Source of the DNA: Streptomyces flaveolus
GTDB lineage: Bacteria; Actinomycetota; Actinomycetes; Streptomycetales; Streptomycetaceae
DNA length: 64,000 bases
Reading direction: 5' to 3'
NCBI RefSeq assembly: GCF_000716535.1
Contig: NZ_JNWV01000034.1
Span: forward strand, 39,508-103,507
The position numbers were made by a program, and so were the translations under genes. Shown piece by piece: positions 1 to 9,334 of the stretch. The notes beneath the pieces were generated by a model. The model ran no database searches. It was not told the origin of the DNA and saw only the letters and a program-made list of their open reading frames with translations. How positions within the stretch are numbered: position 1 is the first letter of the stretch; each line of letters starts with the position of its first letter.

Positions 1-1
1 T

Positions 2-418
2 TATGGTGGCGGCTACTACTCCGCCTCCTTCCCGGACACCCCGATCTACGACTCGCTCGTCGCCGAGCGAGGCACCCCGCAGATCGCCCCGATCCGGGTC
101 CCCGCCGCCTACGACACGGGCAGCAGCCTGCCCGCTCTGCCGTCGGCCCTCCCCGCCCTCCCGGCGGCCCCGGCCCAGCAGCAGCCCCCCGCCTACGGCT
201 ACCCGCAGCAGCAGCCCGCACCGCTGCAGCAGGCGCCCACGGCCTACATCCCGCAGCAGGCGAGCGCCCCGCGCGGCTACCCCGGTCCCCAGGCCCCGCA
301 GCAGCAGCGGCCGATGGCTCAGGGCAACGGGTACGAGGCCATGCGCCCGGCCGCGCCGCGGCCCGCGCCGGCTCCCTACCAGGACCCGTACAACAACCAG
401 CAGTACCGCGGTTACTGA
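2..418 (+). CDS. Pro/Gln/Tyr-rich hypothetical protein, 3' end only (DUF6643-like)
   Basis: The gene enters from the left edge, so its start is not visible; 138 residues remain up to the TGA. The N-terminal visible part (YGGGYYSASFPDTPIYDSLV) followed by ERGTPQIAPIRVPAAYDT is a block I recognise from a widespread Streptomyces protein annotated as DUF6643. After about residue 45 the sequence becomes low-complexity: runs of PQQQ, PAYGYPQQQ and PAPAPYQDPYNNQQ, probably disordered. No membrane segment or enzymatic motif is present. Function unknown. The family name is from memory; the coding call rests on frame and composition. Confidence 0.8.
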   Translation, partial: YGGGYYSASFPDTPIYDSLVAERGTPQIAPIRVPAAYDTGSSLPALPSALPALPAAPAQQQPPAYGYPQQQPAPLQQAPTAYIPQQASAPRGYPGPQAPQQQRPMAQGNGYEAMRPAAPRPAPAPYQDPYNNQQYRGY

Positions 419-463
419 CCGCTGGCGCCCCGGCCGCCGGTGCCGCCTGGCACGATGGACGGC

Positions 464-1288
464 ATGGAATACGCCGAAGTGGAGTCGATCCACGTCCACC
501 CGGTCAAGGCGTTCCGGGGCGTCTCGCCCCGGGAGGCCGTCGTGGAGCCCTGGGGCCTGGCCGGTGACCGGCGCTGGACGCTGATCGACCACGGGGGAAA
601 GGTCGTCACGCAGCGCGAGCAGCCGCGTCTCGCCCTGGCCGCCGCCGAGCCTCTGGCCGGCGGCGGCCTTCGCCTGTCCGCGCCCGGTCGGCCCCCGCTG
701 ACCGTGGAGGTGCCGGAACCGACGGCGACCGTGCCGATGAACGTGTTCGGCACCAAGGTGGAGGGAGTCCCGGCCGACCCGGCCGCGCACGCCTGGTGCA
801 GCGCCTACCTGGGACACGAGGTCCGTCTGGTCCACATGGACGACCCGGCCACCCGTCGCCCGGTCGACCCCGAGTACGCGCTGCCCGGCGAGATGGTCAG
901 CTTCGCCGACGGCTACCCCCTGCTGGTCACCACGGTGGCCTCGCTGGACGCCCTCAACTCCCTCATAGCGCAGGGGCCGGACGCCCACGAGGGCCCGCTG
1001 CCCATGAACCGGTTCCGGCCGAACGTCGTCGTCGCGGGCACCGAGCCGTGGGCCGAGGACCACTGGACGCGGATCGCCGTCGGCGAGGTGGTCTTCCGGG
1101 CCCCGAAGCCGAGCGGACGGTGTGTGGTGACCACCACCGACCAGGCCACGGCCGTACGCGGCCGGGAACCGCTGCGCACCCTGGCGCGTCACCGCAGGAT
1201 CGACGGCAGGCTGCTGTTCGGTCAGAACCTGGTGCCCCTCTCCCCCGGCACGATCAGGGTCGGCGACCCGGTGCGGGTGCTGGGGTAG
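464..1288 (+). CDS. MOSC domain-containing protein
   Basis: A 274-residue protein with the N-terminal MOSC beta-barrel block (VESIHVHPVKAFRG, then LAGDRRWTLID) and the C-terminal MOSC sulfurase domain containing NRFRPNVVV and a single conserved Cys in PSGRCVVTTTD. MOSC proteins bind the molybdenum cofactor or act on sulfur/N-hydroxylated substrates in the cytoplasm; the substrate here cannot be told. I chose ATG 464 because the protein begins with the conserved MEYAEVESIHVHPVKAF; GTG 440 and ATG 455 are in-frame alternatives. It stands alone between the DUF6643-like gene and a membrane protein gene. Confidence 0.9.
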   Translation: MEYAEVESIHVHPVKAFRGVSPREAVVEPWGLAGDRRWTLIDHGGKVVTQREQPRLALAAAEPLAGGGLRLSAPGRPPLTVEVPEPTATVPMNVFGTKVEGVPADPAAHAWCSAYLGHEVRLVHMDDPATRRPVDPEYALPGEMVSFADGYPLLVTTVASLDALNSLIAQGPDAHEGPLPMNRFRPNVVVAGTEPWAEDHWTRIAVGEVVFRAPKPSGRCVVTTTDQATAVRGREPLRTLARHRRIDGRLLFGQNLVPLSPGTIRVGDPVRVLG

Positions 1289-1491
1289 GGACCGGCTCGC
1301 GCACGGCCGCCGGTGATGATCCGGCGGACCGGGAACCGGGGGGCGGGTGCCGGTCGTTGAGGGGGCGTGAGAAATTCGTGAGGGGCCGGGTGCGTCAGGT
1401 ACCGCGGCGGACGTGAGGCGTTCTCACCCGGTCCGGTCCGGGGGCGAGCGCCGATGCCGGGGATCGTGACGGACCGGAAGGGGGTGGGGAC

Positions 1492-2097
1492 ATGCGAGCG
1501 CTCAGTGGGCTGTGGCGCTGGCGGCACAATCCGCTGTGCCGCCCGACCGACCTGGCCGAGGCATGGGTGGCCCTGGTGGCTCTGCTGCTCATCGCCGTGG
1601 CCGCGCCCGTGACCGGCTGCCTGGTCGGTGCCGCCGCCCAGGACTCGCTCCAGCGGTCCGTACGACAGCAGCAGCACACACGCCGTCTGGTCACGGCCAC
1701 CGTGGTGCGGGACATCGGCGGGGCCCTCCCGGAGACCGACCCCGACGCCACCTCCGCGCGGGACACCGGCAGCCGTGTCCTCGCGGACTGGACCGCGCCG
1801 GACGGCACCCGGCAGCACGGCCCGGTCCTGGCGGACCTCAAGTCCCCGCACCGAGGAGACCACTTCCGGCTCTGGACCGACCCGCACGGCCGAATAGCGA
1901 CCCGCCCACTGGACTCCGCCACGGCGACGACACACGCCGTGCTCGCCGGAGTCGGCGCGGCCCTGCTGACCGGGGCACTGGTCGAGGGCGGCCGCCGCCT
2001 GACCGTCTGGCGCCTGGTCCGCCGGCGGTACGCGCGCTGGGACCAGGCCTGGGACCGGGCGGGCCCGGACTGGGGCAAGGCGGGCACCGGCATCTGA
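1492..2097 (+). CDS. Rv1733c-like two-pass membrane protein
   Basis: A 201-residue protein with a short basic N-terminus (RALSGLWRWRHNPLCRPTDL), a first membrane helix at about residues 23-48, an extracytoplasmic domain of about 95 residues, a second helix at about 145-165 and a basic, Trp-rich cytoplasmic tail. The N-terminal block plus two-helix topology is the pattern of the Rv1733c family common in mycobacteria and Streptomyces. Function unknown. An A/G-rich Shine-Dalgarno (GGAAGGGGGTGGGG) lies directly before the ATG. Monocistronic; the 203 bases upstream hold no other gene. Confidence 0.8.
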   Translation: MRALSGLWRWRHNPLCRPTDLAEAWVALVALLLIAVAAPVTGCLVGAAAQDSLQRSVRQQQHTRRLVTATVVRDIGGALPETDPDATSARDTGSRVLADWTAPDGTRQHGPVLADLKSPHRGDHFRLWTDPHGRIATRPLDSATATTHAVLAGVGAALLTGALVEGGRRLTVWRLVRRRYARWDQAWDRAGPDWGKAGTGI

Positions 2098-2327
2098 CGG
2101 CCTTCCTGCTCTGGTCAACCCGCCCTGCACGCACGCGCTACGGTGGACCGGCCGAAGCGCATTCGGCGACAACCCGCGGGTGAGCGAACCCCGGGGCGCA
2201 CAGGTCTCCAGGGGCGCGGACGCGCTGACGGCCCGGGGGCCGAACACGGTCGCGGTCCGGGCACCGGCGGCAGCGCCCCGGCGGGCAGCGAGCCATCAGT
2301 ACGACGAGGTGGGGGCACAGCAACGCC

Positions 2328-4766
2328 ATGGCACAGGGCACGGTCCAGGTGACGCACACCGGTACTTCGCGGTGGCGGCGCCGCACGGGTGAGTACGCTT
2401 CGCTCGCCGCCGCCCTGGAGGCCGCCGCAGACGGCGACGTCCTCACCATCGCCCCCGGCACCTACCGGGAGAACCTCGTCGTCCAGCGGGCGGTGACACT
2501 CCGTGGGCCCGAGGGCTCACCCGGCTCGGTGCGGATCGCGCCGGTGGACGGGGTCCCGCTCACCGTGCGGGCCTCGGCCGTCGTGCAGGACCTGCACGTG
2601 GAGGGGCAGGACGCGGCGGCGCCCGCGCTGCTGGTCGAGGAGGGCACTCCTGAACTGCTGGACGTGCGGATCGTCACGCGGTCCGCCGCCGGTATCGAGG
2701 TGCGCGGCGGCGCCCGCCCGACCGTGCGCCGGTGCACCGTCGACAACCCGGCCGGCATCGGCATCGCCGTACTCGACGGCGGGGGCGGGGTGTTCGAGGA
2801 GTGCGAGGTCGTCGCGGCCGGGCAGGCGGGCGTCGCGGTGCGTGGCGGGGGCCATCCCCGGCTGGAGCGCTGCCGGGTGCACCACGCCTCCGGTACCGGG
2901 CTGACCGCGACCGGCGAGAACTCCTCGCTGGAGGCGGTGGGATGCGAGATCTACGAGGTGCGCGGCTCCGGGGTGCAGGTCACCCAGCGGGCCACCGCGC
3001 ACCTGACCGACTGCGAGGTGCACCGCACCACCGCCGACGGCATCACCCTGGACACCGACGCGGTGCTCACGCTCGCCGACTGCCACCTCCACGACATCCC
3101 GGAGAACGCGGTCGACCTGCGCTCCCGCTCGGTGCTCACGCTGACCCGCACGACCGTCCGCCGGTTCGGGCGCAACGGCCTGTCGGTGTGGGACCCGGGG
3201 ACCCGGGTGGACGCCAACCAGTGCGAGATCTTCGACAGCACCGGCGACTACCCGGCGGTGTGGGTGAGCGACGGGGCCACCGCGGTACTGGACTCCTGCC
3301 GGGTGCACGACGTGCCGGACGCGCTGTTCGTACTGGACCGCGGCTCCCGCGCGGACGTCGTGGACAGTGACCTGTCGCAGGTGCGCAACACGGCCGTGTC
3401 GGTGAGCGACGGGGCGACCGCACAGCTGGACGACTGCCGGATCAGGGAGGCGGCCACCGGTGCCTGGTTCCGCGACCACGGCAGCGGCGGCACGCTCAAC
3501 AACTGCAGCCTGGACGGCACCCAGACCGGTGTGATCGTCACCAAGGGCGCCGACCCCACCATCGAGCGGTGCACGGTCGACTCCCCCGCGGAGGCCGGTT
3601 TCTACGTCTCCGCGGGCGGCCGGGGCAGCTTCCTGAACTGCCGGGTCACCGGCAGCGGCGGCTACGGCTTCCATGTGATCGACGGTTGCCGTACGACGCT
3701 GCGCAAGTGCCGTACCGAGCGGTGCGCGCGCGGCGGGTACGAGTTCGCCGACGGCGGCCCGGACGCGGGGTCCGGGACGGGACCGGTCGTGGAGGACTGC
3801 ACCAGCGACGAGAGCGGCGGGGTCCGGGCGCCCTCGGTCCGGGAGGCGGCCGTGGAGACGGTGACGCAGTCCGCCGGCCTGCTGGGCGCGCTCCCCGGGC
3901 AGCGGGCGGCGGAGCAGGCGCCGCCCGTCGCCGTCGCGGAACCGGAGAAGCCGCAGCGCACGTCGAAGGACGTGCTCGGGGAACTCGACGCGCTGGTCGG
4001 CCTGGAGAGCGTCAAGCGCGAGGTGCGGGCGCTGACCGACATGATCGAGGTGGGCCGGCGCAGACAGCGGGCGGGACTGAAGGCGGCCTCGGTCAAGCGG
4101 CATCTGGTGTTCACCGGCTCCCCCGGCACCGGCAAGACGACGGTCGCCCGGCTCTACGGCGAGATCCTCGCCTCGCTGGACGTGCTGGAGAAGGGCCACC
4201 TGGTGGAGGTGTCCCGGGTCGACCTGGTCGGTGAGCACATCGGTTCCACGGCGATCCGCACCCAGGAGGCCTTCGAGCGGGCGCGCGGTGGTGTGCTGTT
4301 CATCGACGAGGCGTACGCGCTGTCCCCGGAGGACGCCGGGCGTGACTTCGGCAAGGAGGCCATCGACACGCTGGTCAAGCTGATGGAGGACCACCGGGAC
4401 GCGGTGGTGGTGATCGTCGCCGGGTACACCGCGGAGATGGAGCGCTTCCTCTCCGTCAACCCGGGCGTGGCCTCCCGCTTCTCCCGCACCATCACCTTCG
4501 GCGACTACGGTCCCGAGGAGCTGCTGCGGATCGTGGAGCAGCAGGCCGACGAGCACGAGTACCGGCTGGCGCCGGGCGCGTCCGAGGCACTGCTGAAGTA
4601 CTTCACGGCGATCCCGAAGGGCCCGGCGTTCGGCAACGGCCGCACCGCCCGGCAGACCTTCGAGGCGATGGTGGAACGGCACGCGAGCCGCGTCGCCCAG
4701 CTGCCCGACCCGACCACCGACGAGCTGACCCTGCTCTACGCGGAGGACCTGCCGGACCTGCCCTGA
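2328..4766 (+). CDS. Beta-helix repeat protein fused to a CbxX/EccA-type AAA+ ATPase
   Basis: An 812-residue two-part protein. Residues ~20-500 form right-handed beta-helix (PbH1) coils: many ~22-residue repeats of the type V.DC.V.....GI.V.DGA with regular Asn/Cys/Val positions, as in pectate-lyase-like folds. After a short linker, residues ~545-812 are an AAA+ domain of the CbxX/CfqX (SpoVK, EccA) class: it starts LGELDALVGLESVKREV, has Walker A GSPGTGKT at 597-604 and Walker B FIDE at 658-661, then a VASRFSRTITF sensor region. In ESX/type VII systems EccA uses this ATPase module, but no other ESX gene is nearby. No signal peptide, so cytoplasmic. Role unknown. Confidence 0.88.
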   Translation: MAQGTVQVTHTGTSRWRRRTGEYASLAAALEAAADGDVLTIAPGTYRENLVVQRAVTLRGPEGSPGSVRIAPVDGVPLTVRASAVVQDLHVEGQDAAAPALLVEEGTPELLDVRIVTRSAAGIEVRGGARPTVRRCTVDNPAGIGIAVLDGGGGVFEECEVVAAGQAGVAVRGGGHPRLERCRVHHASGTGLTATGENSSLEAVGCEIYEVRGSGVQVTQRATAHLTDCEVHRTTADGITLDTDAVLTLADCHLHDIPENAVDLRSRSVLTLTRTTVRRFGRNGLSVWDPGTRVDANQCEIFDSTGDYPAVWVSDGATAVLDSCRVHDVPDALFVLDRGSRADVVDSDLSQVRNTAVSVSDGATAQLDDCRIREAATGAWFRDHGSGGTLNNCSLDGTQTGVIVTKGADPTIERCTVDSPAEAGFYVSAGGRGSFLNCRVTGSGGYGFHVIDGCRTTLRKCRTERCARGGYEFADGGPDAGSGTGPVVEDCTSDESGGVRAPSVREAAVETVTQSAGLLGALPGQRAAEQAPPVAVAEPEKPQRTSKDVLGELDALVGLESVKREVRALTDMIEVGRRRQRAGLKAASVKRHLVFTGSPGTGKTTVARLYGEILASLDVLEKGHLVEVSRVDLVGEHIGSTAIRTQEAFERARGGVLFIDEAYALSPEDAGRDFGKEAIDTLVKLMEDHRDAVVVIVAGYTAEMERFLSVNPGVASRFSRTITFGDYGPEELLRIVEQQADEHEYRLAPGASEALLKYFTAIPKGPAFGNGRTARQTFEAMVERHASRVAQLPDPTTDELTLLYAEDLPDLP

Positions 4767-4779
4767 GCCGTCGAGTACG

Positions 4780-7697
4780 TCAGGCCTCGGCCCGCGGCCC
4801 CGGCTCCGGTCGCTGGCCCGGCACCTCCGGACGCAGTCGGGCCAGCAGGCGGGCGCGTTCGCGGGTGAAGGCGGGGTCCGACTGGTAGTCGGAGTGGCCG
4901 AGGATCGGGGCCGGCAGCGGGTGGTCCGGGGTGCGGCCGTAGACGAGGGGGTCCCGCAGGGGCTCGTGGTCCACGTCGGGGGCGGTGTCGTCGGGGACGC
5001 GCACGGGGCCGCCGATGGGGTCGGTGCGGCGGTACAGGTTGCGCCAGCAGTCGATGTCGTGGTGCAGGGCGGCCAGGGCCGGCGGGCCGAAATGGGCCGG
5101 GAACCAGCGGCCGTACAGGCGCTCCAGCGGGGAGCCGTAGGTGAGCAGGGCTACCCGCGCGCGTACGGACGGCGGGAGCTGCCAGGCCGCGGCGGCGGCG
5201 AGGACGCTGCCCTGGGAGTGGCCGGACAGCACCAGCCGGCCTCCGGTGCGCCGGGTCCAGGTGGCCATGCGCCAGGTCAGGTCCGGGACCGCGCGCTCGG
5301 CGTAGCAGGGCGGCGCGAACGGGTGGGCGGCGCGCGGCCAGAAGGTGCCGACGTCCCAGAGGATGCCGATGGTGCGCCGGGCCGAGGCGTCCTTGTGGCG
5401 CGCCTGCCCCAGGTCACGAACAGCAGGAAGCCGAGGCCGACGAGCCAGGAGCCCAGCGCCTGCGAGGTCTCGGCCACGGCCTGGAGGAGGTGGTGGGCGC
5501 GGTGGGCCGCCCCGTCGGGCGTCTTCCTCGTGGCCAGGGCTCCGGTCAGTGCCACGGAGCCCAGGACGAGGGTGGTGGCCGTGAGTACGGCGACGACGAG
5601 CGGCACCCGGTCGGTGAGGGTGGCCATGGCCCGGGCGTGGGCGATGGCGCGGGTGCGGGACGGGTCCTCGGGCTCGCCGGGGTGCTCGCGGCGGACCCGG
5701 TCGCGTTCGGCGCGGGCGAGCCGGGCGGTGTGCAGGGCGAGCCCGGCGGCCAGGAGCAGCAGGACCGCGAGGAGCGCCGGGATGACGGACGCCTGCCAGG
5801 TCAGCAGGACGGGCGGACCGGTGAGCAGGGCGCGGGTGCCGTCCAGCCAGTCGGCGACGCGCTGGGCGACCCCGCCGGAGATCACGCCGCCGAGCGCGCA
5901 GGCGAGCAGGGCGACGGCGGGACCGCCGAGGCCGCGCATTCCGGCGCGCGGGTCGGGGCGGCGCCGGTGCAGGTACCCGGCCACGGCGGCGAGGACGACG
6001 ACGAGCAGGCCCTGGGCCAGCATGAGGGCGCCGAAGGAGAGGTCGCCGGGCAGCCGGCCGGTGGACCGCCAGCCGGGCCGGGACCAGCCGGCGTACACCA
6101 GCCCGAGCAGCAGCAGGGCGAGCGCGGCGAGCGGCAGGCGGCGGACGAGGTGCCGGTCGAGCCGCTGGTCGAGCCGCCACTCGCTGCGGCCCCGGCGGCA
6201 GACCACCGCGACCACCGCCGCCCCGCAGACGAACAGGGCCGCGGCCAGCAGCAGGCCGAGGACGTCCAGGACCGCGGGGCCGCCGGGCCGGTGGTCGAAG
6301 CGGGCCGCCGGGGCGGTGACGGCGGCGGCCACCGTGAGCAGGCCGGCCGCGGTGTGCGCCGCGCGCAGCCGGGCGACCAGGCGACGCCCGTACCAGAACC
6401 CGGGCCGGGCCAGCGCACTGCCGTGGACGGCGACGCCTGGGTCACCGCTGTCCGCCCCGGGTCCCCCGCAGACCGCGACGGGTCCGCCGCCGTCCGAGGC
6501 CGGTCCGCCACTCCGCGGCTCCCGCCCGCCCCCGGCCGGCTCCGGTCCCCCGCCGGCCGAGGCGGATCCGTCGCCATCGGCCTCCGGTCCACCACTCCCC
6601 GGGACCGCTCCACCGCTGGCCAAGGCGGGGCCACCACTCCCCGCGCCCCACCCGCCCCTGGCCGGCTCCAGTCCGCCGTCGGCAAGCTCCGGTCCGCCGC
6701 CGGCCGACCGAGGCCCCCCGCCGGCCGGCTCCAGTCCCCCGCCGGCCGAGGCGGATCCGCCACCTTCGGTCTCCGGTCCACCACTCCCCGGCTCCACTCC
6801 ACCGCTGGCCAAGGCGGGTCCACCACTCCCCGCGCCCGACCCGCCCCTGGCCGACTCCGGTCCGCCGCCGGCCGACCGAGGTCCACCGCCGGCCGGCTCC
6901 AGTCCTCCCCTGGCCGGCCCTGGTCCGTCGCTCCCCGGCTCCGGTCCACCCTCGTCCAGGGCGGGTTCGCCGGCGGCCGGGCCCGAGTCGGGGGACAGCG
7001 GCCGGTGGGATTCGTAGGCGCGCCACGTGCGGTGGGAGAGGTACCAGAGCAGGGCGGTCAGCGTGGTCGGCAGTGCCGCCGCGAGGGCCAGCCGGCGGCC
7101 GGGGGCGCTCCACCAGCCGCCGGCGGCGGGGGACAGGAAGCCCAGCCAGGAGTGGCGGCGGACGCAGGCCTGGACGCCCGCGCACTGCCAGGCGACCAGG
7201 TCGAGGGCCACCTCGCAGGCGGCGGCCACCAGCAGCACGGTCAGGGTGAGGGCGGACAGGCGCACCAGGAGGCCGTAGAGCCGGACCACGCGCGGTCGGC
7301 CGGGTGCCGCGGGGCGCATCCAGTGGGCGAGGTTCACCACCATGAACGGCAGCAGCAACAGCCACAGAGCGCGGCTGCCGTCGCCGGAGGTGAGATTGCA
7401 CCAGACGTACGCCTCCCGGACCGGTCCGCTCCGGGGCTGGCGCCCACGCTCTCCCTCCGCCTCTCCCCCGTCCGGGGCGGCCGCGGCGTCCTCGGCACGC
7501 CGGAAGACGGCGGCCGTGTCGTCGCCGGTGACCCGGACCGTGCGCGGGTCGCCGAGCATCTTCTCCGGTGTGGTCCCGCCGACCCCGTGCACCAGCAGTT
7601 CCAGCTCGGTCTCCGGTGGCTCCCCGGGCCGGCCGACGTACGGCACGGCAGGGCGCTGGTCCCGCTGCCCCGCCGGACGTTCCTGCGCGCGTTCCAC
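4780..7697 (-). pseudogene. Large membrane protein with C-terminal alpha/beta-hydrolase motif, frameshifted
   Basis: Read leftward, the protein starts ELELLVHGVGGTTPEKML, passes a first set of membrane helices, a Gly/Pro heptad-repeat insert, then a second set of helices ending in GSWLVGLGFLLFVTWG. At about 5400-5415 the frame is lost: the continuation RHKDASARRTIGILWDVGTF lies in another frame and carries the serine-hydrolase elbow GHSQG and the C-terminal tail to the TGA at 4780. Joining the two frames gives one plausible ~970-residue protein, so a single indel (one base lost or two gained) has split it, unless it is an assembly error. I place the start at GTG 7697, behind a GGGGGAAG stretch; an earlier in-frame GTG lies at 7787. 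Function unknown; lipase/esterase-like by motif. Confidence 0.75.
6430..6955 (-). repeat. 21-bp coding minisatellite (GG-x5 heptads) in the membrane hydrolase gene
   Basis: About 24-25 consecutive seven-residue units beginning GG, such as GGPRSAG, GGPELAD, GGLEPAR, GGPALAS and GGSASAG. A higher-order pattern is visible: a block running from GGLEPAG GGPRSAG to GSASAG occurs twice, with eight and nine heptads. The array lies between two groups of membrane helices, so it would be a flexible soluble loop. Every unit is 21 bp, which preserves the frame. Confidence 0.85.
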
Positions 7698-7958
7698 TGT
7701 TCTCGCACTTCCCCCGTGACGCCCTGACGTCTGTGTCGTGCGCGCCTCAGGATCTCGGATCCGGCGGTCGCGTACACCTCTCGTCACGGAATCTCCCCGA
7801 ACCGTGTGACGGCGGACGGGTCACGACGCGGTGGCGCAACCGGCGCCGACCCGTGAAAAGATGGGACGCCCGCGCACTGCCGGACAGATGGAACTTCCTG
7901 GTCGGAGCCGGTGCGCCGGGCGTGTCGGACGGATGGCGGCGAAAGGACCGGAGCGTAC

Positions 7959-8792
7959 GTGAGCGAGAATCAGAACCTCCTCGCGGAGCAGCGCCGCGCC
8001 CTGATCCTGGACGAGGTCCGGCGCCGGGGCGGGGTGCGGGTCAACGAACTGACCCGCAAGCTCGGTGTCTCGGACATGACCGTGCGCCGCGATCTGGACG
8101 CGCTGGCCCGCCAGGGCGTGCTGGAGAAGGTGCACGGCGGCGCCGTGCCGGTGGTCGAGGCGAGCACGCACGAGCCGGGGTTCGAGGCGAAGTCGGGGCT
8201 GGAGCTGACCGCCAAGGAGGACATCGCGCGCGCCGCGGCCCGGCTGGTCAGCCCGGGGGCGGCGATCGCCCTGTCCGGCGGTACGACGACGTACGCGCTC
8301 GCGCAGCACCTGCTGGAGGTGCCCGACCTGACCGTGGTGACGAACTCGGTGCGGGTCGCGGACGTCTTCCACTCGGCACAGCGCACCTCGGGGCAGTGGC
8401 AGGGGGCGGCGACGGTGGTGCTGACCGGTGGGGTGCGCACCCCGTCGGACTCGCTGGTGGGGCCGGTGGCCGACCAGGCGATCGCCGCGCTCCATTTCGA
8501 TCTGCTCTTCCTCGGGGTGCACGGCATATCGGTGGAGGCCGGCCTGTCCACGCCGAACCTCGCGGAGGCCGAGACCAACCGGCGGCTGGTGCATTCCGCG
8601 CGCCGGGTCGTGGTGGTCGCCGACCACACCAAGTGGGGTGTGGTGGGCCTGAGTTCGTTCGCCGCGCTGGAACAGGTGGACACGCTGGTGACCGACGCCG
8701 GACTGCCCGCCGAGGCGCGCGCGGAGATCTCCGAGCACCTGCGGGTGCTGGTGGCGGGCGAGTCCGGGGAAGAGGACGGCACAGACATCTGA
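7959..8792 (+). CDS. DeoR/GlpR-family transcriptional regulator
   Basis: A 277-residue repressor of the DeoR type. Residues ~8-60 form the winged helix-turn-helix (QRRALILDEVRRRGGVRV, LGVSDMTVRRDLDALAR), followed by the KVHGGAV hinge. The C-terminal DeoRC sugar-phosphate sensor domain has the GGTTTYALA phosphate-binding loop, VVTNSVRVA, and the VADHTKWG block. Starts at GTG 7959 with GGACCGGAG just upstream; upstream in-frame codons have no family resemblance. It faces away from the frameshifted hydrolase gene, and no sugar operon adjoins it, so the target regulon is unknown. Confidence 0.9.
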   Translation: MSENQNLLAEQRRALILDEVRRRGGVRVNELTRKLGVSDMTVRRDLDALARQGVLEKVHGGAVPVVEASTHEPGFEAKSGLELTAKEDIARAAARLVSPGAAIALSGGTTTYALAQHLLEVPDLTVVTNSVRVADVFHSAQRTSGQWQGAATVVLTGGVRTPSDSLVGPVADQAIAALHFDLLFLGVHGISVEAGLSTPNLAEAETNRRLVHSARRVVVVADHTKWGVVGLSSFAALEQVDTLVTDAGLPAEARAEISEHLRVLVAGESGEEDGTDI

Positions 8793-8860
8793 GAGCCCGT
8801 CAGCTAAGGTGACGATACTCGGTCAACCGCCTGCGGGAGTGTCACGAGGGGGATTCGTCC

Positions 8861-9334
8861 ATGGCTCGTCGTCTTCGCCCGGTGGACCTCGGCTTCATCG
8901 GGACCGCGCCCGTCCGCCTGGTCTTCGCACGGAACATCTCCGCCTCGCCCGAGGAGGTCTTCCGCGCGCTCGCCGAGGACGTGCCCGGCTGGGCCGAGTG
9001 GTTCGCGGCGGTGACGCGCGCCCGGGCCACCGACGGCGGCGCCGGACGGGAGGTCCGGCTTCGGGGCGGGGCGCGGTTCGCGGAGACGGTGCTCGTCACG
9101 AAGGCGCCCGAGGTGTACGCCTACCGCGTGGACAGCACCAACGCGCCCGGGGCCCGTGCCCTGGCCGAGGAGTGGCGCCTCACGCCTCGGGGCACGGGCA
9201 CCCGGGTGCAGTGGACCTTCGCCGCTGACGGGACGGCGCCGTTCCGGTTCCTCCTCACGCTGGCCCGGGCGGGCCTGGGGCGCGCCTTCCGTGACGCGGT
9301 GACGTCCTTGGACGGGTACGCGTCCCGGCGGTGA
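8861..9334 (+). CDS. SRPBCC (START-like) family protein
   Basis: A 157-residue protein with the helix-grip pattern of polyketide-cyclase/SRPBCC proteins: an early strand VRLVFARNISASPEEVFRAL, a WAEWF segment, central strands (TVLVTKAPEVYAYRVDS, GTGTRVQWTFA) and a long C-terminal helix. Such proteins bind hydrophobic ligands in a cavity. ATG 8861 is preceded by CACGAGGGGG. It ends exactly where the convergent enoyl-CoA hydratase gene ends, the two stop codons lying side by side in TGATCA. Ligand unknown. Confidence 0.85.
   Translation: MARRLRPVDLGFIGTAPVRLVFARNISASPEEVFRALAEDVPGWAEWFAAVTRARATDGGAGREVRLRGGARFAETVLVTKAPEVYAYRVDSTNAPGARALAEEWRLTPRGTGTRVQWTFAADGTAPFRFLLTLARAGLGRAFRDAVTSLDGYASRR

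Noticed and set aside
2517..4682. 721-codon minus-strand frame opposite the beta-helix/AAA gene
   Set aside because: Shadow of a strongly supported gene; Arg/Gly/Ala/His-rich without any domain.
4894..7727. Two very long plus-strand open frames opposite the membrane hydrolase
   Set aside because: They mirror the GC-rich minus-strand gene and its 21-bp repeats; no family motif or ribosome binding site.
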